In this document: positions 37,013 to 47,409 of the stretch, piece after piece | Position numbering within the stretch: the stretch's first letter is position 1 | How the letters are laid out: each line of letters starts with the position of its first letter | Assembly: GCA_023101885.1 (NCBI GenBank) | Contig: JALPQD010000393.1 | Coordinates: forward strand, 1,674,001 to 1,738,000 | Source: Typhlomys cinereus | Taxonomy: Eukaryota; Chordata; Mammalia; Rodentia; Platacanthomyidae | Reading direction: 5' to 3' | DNA: 64,000 bases | The notes under the pieces: model-generated | The model's database searches: none | Seen by the model: only the letters and a program-made list of their open reading frames with translations | What the model was told of the DNA's origin: nothing | Position numbers and translations under genes: made by a program

Positions 37013-38689
37013 TTTGACCTGATGTTTGACTACTTCTCATTCTCTGTGTAGGAAGAAGCATAAAAACAAATGAGTGTCTGAATAGAATGCCAGCAGGAAA
37101 TGTTGGCGAAGCTCATCTGAGCTTATCTGATTTTTCAAATCTCTTAAGCTTCATCTACCACTGATTAAAGTTAATAAAGAACTAAAAAGCACAGGCAGTT
37201 GATGCAGAGTATCATTATTCATTTATGCATAGTCAGTTTTGATTTATTTAATGCTAAGAAGAGATTTAAAATACATGATAAATAACACAGTGAGCTGACA
37301 TTGGTTTCTTAGAGTGGTCAGAATCTAGTTCACGCTCAGTAGCTATAAAGTAAATATAAAGGAAATAAATGGAGTGCTATCTATCTCACACTTGCATATT
37401 TTTGAAAAAATATTATATTGTAAAATGAACTTAAGAAAACCAAGCAAAATACTGTATTTCTCAATGATCAGTAACTTATATCCTTAAAATTTCAAATGTA
37501 TTTTTAAAATGAGACCTGTACCCCTGTTTTCCCATTCACATTAAGCATTGGTTTACTGGGTATTTCAACTCAGGGTGAACCACAAGAAAATGTTTTTGTA
37601 ACAAAATGTGAGGAGTTATTAATCCAAGTAACTTAAAAAGTTATTGTATTAATTTAGTGAATAAAGTCTTTCCAAACCAGAGTAAATATGAAAGTGAGTT
37701 ATCATCTCTTTCTTCTTATCTTCATACTCTGGGCAATATGTAACAACTAGTTGTATTACGATGACTCTCTCATCTCTCTTGAGCTTCTGGTCAGTGTTAT
37801 AATGATAATACAACACTTCCAAGGTATCACCCCATGGTGGTGATCTGGAAGATCAATAACTGCTTTTCTTTCATCGTAGTGAAGGAAAGATGATGATCTA
37901 ATGAAGATGAAGTTCTCTTCATTTAATCATGTTTTAGCTGTCATAATATTCTAATGCAATACGTTATTCCTACATTTGTGGTGATGTTGATGCTAAAAAA
38001 AAGCCTTGAACTTATAATTGCATGAAAGTATAATGTACAATTATGGTTACTACATAATATTTAATAGTAATAATAATGATGATAATTACCAGTTTATTTG
38101 TTGATGCAGTCATTATACTCTACATTTTTATCATTATTTTAGAGTATCTTTCTACTTGTAAAAGGTAGTTTCCTGATAAAGAAATGAAGTGGTGATCTTA
38201 TACCATGTAAGTTTCTGCAAATATTCAACATATATCTCAAAACATTGTTAAGTGATACAAAATTGTATATGTAACTGTACAGGCAGGAAGCACTTGGTTT
38301 GTTTTTGTAATATGTGATATGAAACACTGATATTTATGTGCAACTCATGACCCCATTCCTCAAAACCCATTCCTTTCTTCACACTTCTACAGCCACATAG
38401 CATAAACTTTACTTACTAGTTGTTCATGCCAGAAATTTTCACTCTTCTTTGACTTCTGTATTCATATTTTACCCATTCTCTGCTAAGGCATGCACAAATT
38501 CTTTTCTGTCAAGGGAAAAGTTACCACTATGTGGCAATATACCTGAAAAAAGGAACACTCACACAGACAGAAAAATCCTGCGCATGCCAGTGAAGACCTT
38601 CAGAAAACATGTGTAAAACAGGACAGCTCTCACCAATGTAGATTGCTGAGACTCCAAACATAACCAACAAGTAAAATCAGAGGTAACCT
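37013..38689. other. unrecognised AT-rich stretch
   Basis: No gene, RNA or repeat family recognised. Confidence 0.35.
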
Positions 38690-38925
38690 TCACTCTTCTT
38701 TAGCTGGATACCCGTCTTCTTGTACCTCAGACATTGAAGTCTGTTTATTTGGCCCTCAGGCTCCAGAACTTGCATCAGCAGTGCTCTCATCCTCAAACCC
38801 TTGGAATCAAACATAGAGTTTCTCTACTGACCTCTCCCATAACCAGCATTTTTAGGCCTTCAGCATTACACCATATTTTCCAGCTTGTGGGAAGCCTATC
38901 ACTACAAGAGTCAATTTGAATGAAA
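38690..38925. repeat. possible ancient interspersed repeat, class unresolved
   Basis: GGCCCTCAGGCTCCAGAACT, then TTTAGGCCTTCAGCATTACA and TTCCAGCTTGTGGGAAGCCT resemble blocks that recur in old mammalian LTR or LINE repeats. The ORF at 38,734-38,919 falls entirely inside it. Low confidence. Confidence 0.3.
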
Positions 38926-39109
38926 ATTAATGTATTGTTACTTAATCCCATATCATTAGATTATCAATTAATCTATCTTTCTCAGGAGTGCACTAGGTGA
39001 TGTAGCAATTCTTCATCATTACCACCCAAGTCCTAGTACCAGTCTCCCAGACTCCACACTCTCAGTCCTTAACTAATTTGCCAATATAGTAAATGCCCTA
39101 AGAAGTCAT

Positions 39110-39424
39110 TTGAAGTCTTGAGAGAGGGCTTGCGAAGGCCTCACAAGCACAAGGTCTTGAGTTCAGTTCCTGGATCCCACTAAAAACAAACAATTAAACA
39201 AATAAAATACACCAGCCAGAAATGGCAGCAGCCTACGCTTCCAGTCCTGGTGGGTGGAGCCTGGAAAACTCCAGAGTAAAGCAAAAAGGAGGTAGAAGCA
39301 ATCTAGGATGATTCCTGAAGTCACCCTTTGTCCTCCATAAGGACACACAAGAGCCCTGTGAAACACACAGACACACAGACACACAGACATACACACACAC
39401 ACACACACACACATACACACACAC

Positions 39425-39426
<2 letters not shown>
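39110..39426 (+). mobile_element. old copy of the lineage-specific SINE with CA tail
   Basis: A head relic (GAGAGGGCTTGCGAAGGCCT, then GTCTTGAGTTCAGTTCCTGG) is followed by an A-rich segment and then the family body. GCAGCCTACGCTTCCAGTCC corresponds to GGCCTGCGCTTCTGGTCC, TGGGTGGAGCCTGGAAAA to GGGCGGAGCCTGTGAAT, and AGGTAGAAGCAATCTAGG to the GGAGGTGGAGGCGGTCC region. The tail is a CA tract at about 39,362-39,424. Confidence 0.7.

Positions 39427-39480
<54 letters not shown>
39427..39480. repeat. (GTTA)n microsatellite
   Basis: About 13 tandem TAGT units, directly abutting the CA tail of the preceding SINE. Confidence 0.97.
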
Positions 39481-39514
39481 AAAGAAGTTATTTGACATAC
39501 GCGTTCTGAAATTC

Positions 39515-40345
39515 TCACTTTTAAATCTTCTGATGGCTTCCCAAGATATTCAGAATAAAGTCTGAGCAGTTTCCTAGGATAGTTCTACTTGCTTTTGGCT
39601 TCTGTCCAGCCCTCTGACCTCACCTCCAACTCATGTCCTCCTCCCCATTCCTCTGGACCTTGATTGGTATGTTCTTACTGCTCCCCAGCCTCAAGTCCAT
39701 TACTCTAAAGTGGCCTTTGCACTACTCTTACCACAATGTTCTTGCTCAGAATCTGTTCTCAATTCTCACTTCAAATTTCTGCCCCGATGCCACCTCTGAC
39801 TCCCTTGTAGCTTGACCAAACATTAGAGCAGTTTCTTCCTTATTGCAGGTCTCTGACTTTTCTTTACTTAGAACATTTACAATAGAAAATTCGCAATTCA
39901 GGAAGGTGCCTCCCAAGGATCTGAAACTCACCCCAGTCTCTGTGCAAGCGAAGGAGCCTCATTGATAGAGGGAATTAACAAAGACGCATAACCTGACCAT
40001 TTGTCCCCCTCCATTCTCAGAGGATTCCAACTAACTTGCATTACTATTTGATGTTTCTCAAGCCTTAATTTCAGCAGAATTGAATCCAATCTCTCTCCCC
40101 CTTGTTTTTAAAGTCTTGACCTCATGAAACAGAGCTCTATTTATGTGTTTAGTTATCTCTACCAGAACTTGTCTTTGCTACCTCAGAAAGGATGTTCTGA
40201 CAGCTGTCTAAAAGCACACTCTCATCACCTTCCCCACACTGTCTTCTGGTTTTTCTTAATGGCCTATCTCTGCTTTATGAGTCCAGATAGCACCTCCTAA
40301 CATTATATCAGTCTCTCTTTCATTTGTCAGTTTCTGTAAGAAAAT
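39515..40345 (+). mobile_element. L2 fragment
   Basis: The plus strand carries the L2 3' region in decayed form: TTTTGGCTTCTGTCCAGCCC, the CCTTTGCACTACTCTTACCA block (the 'ggcctttgcactggctgttcc' counterpart), TTCTCACTTCAAATTTCTGC, then further down TTAATGGCCTATCTCTGCTT and GTCAGTTTCTGTAAGAAAAT. ORFs within it are not genes. Confidence 0.65.
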
Positions 40346-43300
40346 ATCGACTTTGTGAATATGGTCATTGTGATTGCACTTCAACCCAGCATGTGGGAGG
40401 CTCATGATAATTGTCATTTTGCAGGAGGGAGAGTAGGAGGGAGAGTAGGAGCGAGGGAAGGAGAGATGAGGAAACGATGGCTTGGGCAGGATTTTTTAAA
40501 AAATTCTAGTGGAAAGAAAAAAGCAATAGAATATTTCAAATTTTCAGTTATGTTCATATTAAGTTTTCATACACTTTCTGAAAGCAAGATCCTCATCAGC
40601 ATTTTGAGTTCTTTAGATATCTTAATTCTAGAAAGGTTTCTTGCTTACATCAAGTTCAATTTAAGTTACCTATTCAAACCTTGCTGCCTTATTGGAAACT
40701 CTGAAAGAAAAGGTAGGAAGACATGATCCAAGGTGTTCAAGTCTCCTCTAAGAATAATCATTCCCCTCTATTCCTTGTGTATAATGGTTATACAGGGATA
40801 TTCTCTAGTGCTTACATTTGTCAACCATTTCCTCATTTGCTAGGAATAAAAACATAGGAAACTCTACCTTTCAGGCAGCCATCATATTGAATCTCAGAGA
40901 CAGCAGGAAAATTAACCCATCCTTTCAAAGTGCCATTCTACCCTCATCAGACCTATCTGTAGTTTCAGATCTCCTAGTGAAGACATAACAATGAGAGATC
41001 ACAATGAGAAATGAAGATTATAGCATTCATTGTAGAAACAAGAATAGAGAAGCTTGACCAAGACCAAGAATAAGATGAAACCAAAACCAACAAATAAATG
41101 GGAGGCAGTCAAGAAGGCAGTTCCAATCACAGCATCAAAAGTGGTAAAAGATGCAGAAAAGTCTGCATTTTAGTTAAGTAGAGGGGTGGCAAGTTGATGG
41201 GAGATAGAATTCTAGATGCCTTGCAAACCAGGGTTATGTAACCTGTTTTAGAGGATAGAAAAGACATTTGATATGAGAAACATCTCTGCCTTTTACAAAG
41301 ATCATTTGACTACAGTCCAAAAAGCATGTCAGAATGTATTAAAATCTGGGCTAAAAATATTTTTGATTTTGTTTTTTAAAGCCAGAATTTTCCTAAGTTT
41401 CTTAGGCTGGCGTTAAACATAAGATCACTCAACTCAACCTACTTAGAAAGTGGGATTCTAAAAAGATTGTTTTAAGGGCATTTTCAGTAATTGAGATAAG
41501 AAATTCTAGGGTCATGGGTTAGAGTCCAGTTTCTAACACTGTTGATCATGACCCCATATTAAGTTGCCTAACTAAATGTGAAGCTTGAGAAGTATTTGGC
41601 AAAGAAAGATTCTGAACACACAACAAACATTTGTTAATTCAAAATCAAATCAATAAAATTGAAAAATAATTAATTTAAAATGAGTGTACAGTGTATCCAA
41701 GGCACTTGTAGCCATGACACTCCACATTGTATTGCAGAATCCATTGCAGCCTTGGTTCTGTACATGCAATTTGCACACTTTGCTCTATGCATGCTGTCAT
41801 GCAAGAGGAGCAAATGTTGCCTAAGATGACTCAGCTCACATCTAAGTCTGTTATATTGTTGAGTTACAGTGGTTTTACTATACATACAAAGTTTTATGCT
41901 CCAAAGAAATCATTTTTATTATGAGAATTAAAGATTTTTTAACCATCTTCCGCCTTTACTTCTCAACATATATCAAGTTTTTTACATCTTTTGATTATAT
42001 TGTGTTTACTTGATTTGAAGATTTGTTGTTTAACACACTGAATTGAATTTCATAAAAAAACTATTACATGAATTTTGTCTAGGGGTTAGGACAGAATTTC
42101 CAATGTGTAATTGCCATAACACATACTTCCTCCATTTTACTAGGTATTTATGCCACTTATTAACTCTGAAAGATGCTAAAGATGCTCTATGTCTTGCACT
42201 TTAATATTCAGCTAAGAATTGATTTGCTGTGTGAAAAAAGCAAGCACATTCTTATTAGCAAGTACATTTCCTTTTGTGTTTCATAATCAAATTACATATA
42301 TACCAAAAATGTTTTAAAATTATTTTTTATGATTGACCATCAGTGATTTGAATATCTACTTTAGTATTCCTGAATACTTGTAGCCACAAAAAATTCTCAG
42401 ACAAAAATATGTAGTATAGAAAATTTAATGAAAGCTTTGAGTTACAGACTGCGCTATGGAGAAATGAATTAGTTATTTGTGGAAGGATTTGGATATTAGG
42501 TGAGAGAATATAGCATGGGGAGAATTCCCAACTGGATTACAGATTAAGTATGGTGTCAGTTCACTGAACTTAATAGTACTTGCACATGAATGGAATTTGG
42601 GAAAGGTTATATAGCTCACCTATTTTGTTTAGGGAATTTAATCATGACACACAGACATGTAAAGATTCATACATCTTAAGGTTAAGTAAGCTTGCATGCT
42701 ACTATGTTCAGACTTAGTGCAAGCTGCCAATTATTTTTTATAAGCTGCCTCCCAGTCATCTATTATTGATAATACAGAAGGCTCTGCTGTTTTGATGCTT
42801 GAAATTGATGGGTAGGATCCTCCTGTTTGCAGCAAACATTTCAGGCATATGTAGTCACCCTTTGAAATTGAACCCTGATGGGAGGCCAAAGACCTGCTGC
42901 CTTGTCAGCCTCCAGGTAGTGGAGACTTCGAGATGCAGTTCATGATCATATTTCACACTTGATTTTTTTCTTCTTTCCTTTCTCTGATGATACGGATCTT
43001 AGAAAAACTACAGATGGAAAAAAAGAAAATCATCTTCCATGGAAAAAAAGACTAAAGGTGTCAGCAACTCTTTCAGCACAATGGGGAGTAATTCTTTCCA
43101 TATATGCACAAACAAACATGCAACAACATTACACTTGATGGATGCACTTCAACTCATTATTTCCTTCTTGGAACACTGGATATTTTAGTCACTTTAAAGG
43201 GCTTGCCAATGGGCAAAGGTTAGAATAGGAAGAGTAATAGTAACTGAGTGCTTCAGATAGAGCACAGGCAGGTCAAAGGGGCTACAAGGTACAGGGCTTA

Positions 43301-43512
43301 TCATGCTGAGTCCTCTGCTGGGGGACGTCTGACCAGCTCAACTAGGGAACTTAGCTTCAGATAAGGGTTATGTACACTGACATGATGATTAATGTATCTA
43401 CATAAAACAAAAGGGCAAGTGAGACCAAAAGCCGCATGACTGTGGGAGATAGGATCATCAGATTAGAAAGTCAACTCCAATCCCAACACTGAAAACAGCA
43501 TGAGATGTCCAG

Positions 43513-43544
<32 letters not shown>

Positions 43545-44147
43545 GAACACACAGAGCATTAGATATTCATTTTAAAGATGTGTAGAAGACAGAAAAAGAA
43601 ATAGAAATAGTAGCAGATGCATCCTCTGGAACTGAAGACACATTTTTACAGCTCTTTAAACTACATAGTGATGCAAATATAATTATTGGTTGATGTTGAA
43701 TGAAAGAAGTGGAAATTTGAGAAAAATAAAATAATGTCAATTACAGTGATACAACAGATCTAAGTCCCAATAGTCCTAAATTTTGCTCATCTGGTCTTAT
43801 CTCAAAGAGCTATCCCTATTGATTGGACTAAAAAAATATGTTAGCCAAGAAAACTTTTCACCTTAAACCAAAAATGCCCAATGCTTTATATCTTAATTTA
43901 TAAAGTGACTTGCAATAGTATTGAGAAATAATTGAAAGTCTAATAAAATTAAAACTCCAGTTAATTTATTAGTCTATAACATTTATGTGCTAGTTTTAGT
44001 GCTGATGTTTTTGTTACTTGTCATCTCTTCTTTTCTCATGAACCATCATAATCATGCCTGATGTCTTTCTTCCACATCACAGTAACTTTTGATGAGTTAC
44101 TATCACAACATCATATATAGCTGAATCACGTATTATATATCAGAGGA
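40346..44147. other. long unrecognised AT-rich stretch
   Basis: Apart from the CA tract at 43,512-43,541 and a GGGAGAGTAGGA duplication near 40,427-40,450, I recognise nothing. The segment 41,680-41,940 is of higher complexity (overlapping ORFs of 65 and 71 codons on opposite strands) but I cannot assign it. Confidence 0.35.
43512..43541. repeat. (CA)n microsatellite
   Basis: About 15 uninterrupted CA dinucleotides. Confidence 0.96.
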
Positions 44148-44480
44148 AGATATCTAGAGAAACAGAACCAACAAGGGAAGATGTATGTGTGCCATGTATA
44201 CATGACTATGAAAAAGTATTTATTAGATGGGCTTTTATGCCTGTGATGAGGGTTAGGTACTGAGCTGCCCAACAATGACTACACAGAGGCCACAGAGTCA
44301 TACAATGCAGTGACTATGTCATCCAAGAAGTTAGAAGCCTCAGAACAAGAGAGCCCAATGATTTAGCCATCCTGCAATTAAAGGTCTAGAAGCTTCCTGG
44401 AAAGTTACTGGTGTGAGTTCACATTGAAAAACAGGGAAAAATGTATCTTATGTCTACAGGGGTGACAGTAGCAATAGATG
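44148..44480. repeat. possible ancient interspersed repeat, class unresolved
   Basis: It begins TATCTAGAGAAACAGAACCA and continues through TATTTATTAGATGGGCTTTT. Both resemble the start of a widespread mammalian repeat ('tctctagagaaacagaacca...'). The rest is too diverged to assign. Confidence 0.4.
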
Positions 44481-44860
44481 CACAGAGAACATTGCTCATG
44501 CATGCAGGAAAAAGTTTATACTGTGCTCCTTCTGAGTCACTAACCTATCTGTTGGTGCTTTGAATATCCCAGAAGTGTCTTTTCTTCTCAGTGAGCACCC
44601 CAAGAAATACCCACCAAGTGACATACTAAGAATTGTTTCACTCATCTCATAGACATCTCTAAACCAGTTAAATGAAAACAACATATATAGAATCATTGAG
44701 ATCTTGAGAACCCTAGCATTTTCACATTTTCAAGTTTGATGACTTTGTCACAAGTTCCATATGCAGCTGGCAAGCAGAAATACAGCTTTCTTTCCATATA
44801 ATTCATTAATTAAAGCTGGGGTGAAGGTGAAGAGAGTGAAAAAGTTTGAAAGAATTCTGA
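44481..44860. other. unrecognised stretch
   Basis: No gene, RNA or repeat family recognised. Confidence 0.35.
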
Positions 44861-44995
44861 GTACGTGGGCTCAGGTTTGTTATCCTGGCATTCAGGATTC
44901 TGATACAGGAATAGTGCCAGAAGTTCAAAGCCACCACGACAACATAACAAGACCCTAACTCAAAAAAAATAAAATAAAAATAAAAATAAAAAAAC
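44861..44995 (+). mobile_element. B1-like SINE
   Basis: Clear 7SL-derived block order: GTTATCCTGGCATTCAGGAT, CTGATACAGGAATAGTGCCA, GAAGTTCAAAGCCACCACGA, then AAGACCCTAACTC and an A-rich tail with AAAAT units. It is moderately diverged and monomeric. Confidence 0.78.
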
Positions 44996-45975
44996 TAAAC
45001 ATCACAATTGGTCTGAATCTAATTCAGTTATCTCTGGAGTAACATTGTGACTTCATCTCATACACAGCTTGTGTTCGATATACAGACAATCTAGCTAAAT
45101 TTCCAGGTGGAAATTGAGGATAAGAAAACTTTTAGGTCTAAAGAGTCATCCTGAATCCTGAGTTATCTGAAGTAATTCAGTTTTTGTGATGTGCTGACAA
45201 TCAAGGAAAGTTGACTGTATCCTATCTAGACCTCGACTTCAGTAACAGCTATACTCCATCACAACTCTCAACTCAGCCTCAATCTTTTCCTTTTGTACCC
45301 ATGATGCAGTACCAAACCATAGGATTTGCAGACATGCAACAACTATCTTCATTAGTACTTTTCAATATACCTATTGAATATACCCAGATCACTCAAATCC
45401 CCATCTGTCTTATTATTGAAGAAGAAACATGAACCTTTAACAGTACGGACTTTTAATCTATATATCCCATTACCATAGAGTGTTTTTATCCAGTTATTTA
45501 TTATAACATGCATCCCATACACCATGTCTACTTCCTTTGTAATTTTTATTTAATTGCTATCTGCAATAAAAATAATCACTAGAAAATTCATGTTTACACC
45601 AATCAACAAAGCATCAGCACTTCTATAATAAAAACTGGAACTTGAGACTAATCTGAGTTGATTTGTTTTAAATATTGAATCCATGTATATTAAGAAACTA
45701 GTCTCTGTACTATAAGAATATTTTATGAAAATTGAACTTTACAATTGAGAATGTGTCCTTATACTGACATCACTATGGGGTAACTTCCTTCCTCTAATTC
45801 AGTCTCTTTTCTATTCAAAAAAATATGTGAGGATAAATACAATAGTAATCAGGTAAACGTATAAAAGGATTAAATCACCAAAACAAAACAGAACAAATAA
45901 CAATTTTCAAAGTTATGTAACTAGGTTTGTAAATTATATCTAACCTTAGAATATTTGTTAGGGGAAATATTTTTT
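44996..45975. other. unrecognised AT-rich stretch
   Basis: No gene or repeat family recognised. An open frame at 45,211-45,432 without an ATG start contains YLDLDF, but I do not accept it as a gene (see rejected items). Confidence 0.35.
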
Positions 45976-45994
45976 AAGAATATAAAATTTGAGA
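45976..45994. repeat. target-site duplication of the plus-strand L1, left copy
   Basis: AAGAATATAAAATTTGAGA, identical to 52,209-52,227. The target junction, TTTTT on one side and AAGAA on the other, gives TTCTT/AA on the nicked strand, close to the known L1 endonuclease preference TTTT/AA. Confidence 0.96.
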
Positions 45995-46287
45995 GGACCC
46001 CAGGTCAGCCCATAGGGACCCGGCTCCGACTCCAGCCATCCAGCCGGAGCTGCTCGCGCGGGCTGAGGGACGAGGAGGACCTCCCCCTGCACCGGGCCCC
46101 GCCCCAGCTGCCCTCGGGTTAAATAGCTCCACGCTGATGCCCCCATCCTCCCTTTACACCCCACCCCACTCCGCCGGTCCAGCCGGCCTTACTCCGCGAC
46201 CTAGGTAAGTCTCCGCCCGCGTCCGCCCACCAGGACCCCAGGCCAAATAATTCACTTTAGTGAAATTGAGAGATCTTAAAAGTTAAA
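45995..46287 (+). promoter_or_regulatory. L1 5' UTR and internal promoter, monomer-like type 1
   Basis: CpG-rich and GC-rich against an AT-rich surrounding, as expected of an L1 internal pol II promoter. GGACCCCAGG occurs at the very first base (45,995) and again at 46,233, a spacing of 238 bases. This suggests one complete promoter monomer followed by the start of a non-repeated tether, as in monomer-type L1 5' UTRs of mouse. A strong 5' splice-site sequence, AGGTAAGT, lies at 46,203-46,210. Unlike the 5' UTR of the minus-strand L1, with which I see no shared blocks. Confidence 0.75.
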
Positions 46288-47358
46288 ATGACAATGCCAA
46301 AGTCAAAGTGCAAATCCATGAGAAGCAACACCCAAGTAAACAAATTTCCCACTGAAGAAATTAATCCCATAATGTTAGACTCCAACCAGAACAAACCCGC
46401 CAAAAAAGGCCAAGAAAGCCTCACCCAGGATAAAGACTTTCAAAATATGATCATTACCATGTTCAATACTATGAAAGAGGAAATCCGGGAGGAATTACAT
46501 AATCGAATCGATTGCTTTGAAGAGGAAGACAACGGACATCTGGAGGAGTTGAGAAAAACAGTGCAAGAAACAAAAAGTGGCATAGAGCAGTTAAAACAAA
46601 CTCAAGCAGAGTTTAAAACTGAGCGAAAAGACAAGTTATCTTCAACCCAGAACGCCACAGAGAGTCTTATCAACAGAACTAACGAAGCAGAAAACAGAAT
46701 TTCAGACCTTGAAGATAAAGTGGGAGTACTAACCAGCTCAATGGAAGAGGTTGTTAAAGCCAAAAAGATACTTGAGAGAAATATCCAAGAGAAATGGGAC
46801 ACCCTGAAAAAGCCTAACATGCGTATTCATGGAATACCAGAGCAAGAATCTCAAAATACCACCCCTGAGGAAATTTTTCAAACGATCATCAAGGAAAACT
46901 TTCCTCATCTAAAAAAAGAGAGGCCCATCCATGTACAAGAGGCATTCCGCACCCCAAACAGATACGACCAAAATAGAAGCACGCCACGGCAAATAATAGT
47001 TAAAACACTCCACATTCAAGATAAAGAACTGGTGCTGAGAGCTCCAAGGGAGAAAAAACAAGTCACTTTTAAAGGTAAACCTATTAAAATAACAAATGAC
47101 TTCTCAGTCGAAACAGTAAAAGCAAGAAGAGCTTGGAGTGACATACTTCAAGTATTGAATGAGCAAAAATGTCAACCCAGGCTGATTTACCCTGCAAAAC
47201 TATCAGTCATGATCGAGGGAGAAAGAAAAATTTTCCAGCACAAAGACAACTTTAAGGGATACATGTCCACCAAACCAGGCCTTCAAAAAATGCTAGAAAT
47301 GATACTCAAGCGTGAAGAAAAAAACAGGCATAACCAGGAGAACAGAAGGCAAATATAA
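46288..47358 (+). CDS. ORF1p (L1): L1 ORF1 protein (RNA-binding chaperone), intact
   Basis: 356 codons open from 46,288; the ATG at 46,294 (MPKSKC) is likelier as the ancestral start because the minus-strand L1 starts with the same MPKSKC. Known role: ORF1p trimerises, coats L1 RNA and acts as a nucleic-acid chaperone in the cytoplasmic RNP. The sequence shows a polar N-terminus (about residues 1-60), a heptad-rich coiled coil (about 60-165, with ESLINRTNEAENRISDLEDK), an RRM-like core opening at NMRIHGIPE (about 176-270), and a basic C-terminal domain (about 275-345, ARRAWSDILQVLNEQKCQPR, then YPAKLSVMIEGERKIF). Length is near that of mouse and human ORF1p. No frameshift or stop within it. 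Confidence 0.95.
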   Translation: MTMPKSKCKSMRSNTQVNKFPTEEINPIMLDSNQNKPAKKGQESLTQDKDFQNMIITMFNTMKEEIREELHNRIDCFEEEDNGHLEELRKTVQETKSGIEQLKQTQAEFKTERKDKLSSTQNATESLINRTNEAENRISDLEDKVGVLTSSMEEVVKAKKILERNIQEKWDTLKKPNMRIHGIPEQESQNTTPEEIFQTIIKENFPHLKKERPIHVQEAFRTPNRYDQNRSTPRQIIVKTLHIQDKELVLRAPREKKQVTFKGKPIKITNDFSVETVKARRAWSDILQVLNEQKCQPRLIYPAKLSVMIEGERKIFQHKDNFKGYMSTKPGLQKMLEMILKREEKNRHNQENRRQI

Positions 47359-47409
47359 CACCATTAAAAACTGAAGCAATATACTTATGAAAGCTACTAA
47401 ACATAATAA

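Noticed and set aside
39427..39480. Regular short tandem repeat considered as an array of the CRISPR kind
   Set aside because: It is a plain GTTA tetranucleotide run without spacers, in a mammalian genome.
45211..45432. Open frame with a YLDLDF motif that recalls adaptor-protein (GAB-type) tyrosine sites
   Set aside because: It starts at TTG, not ATG. The resemblance is only six residues, no flanking motif fits, and 73 open codons are expected by chance in AT-rich DNA.
45995..46250. GC-rich, CpG-rich block as a possible gene CpG island
   Set aside because: It begins exactly at the left target duplication and leads into L1 ORF1, so it is the L1 5' UTR.
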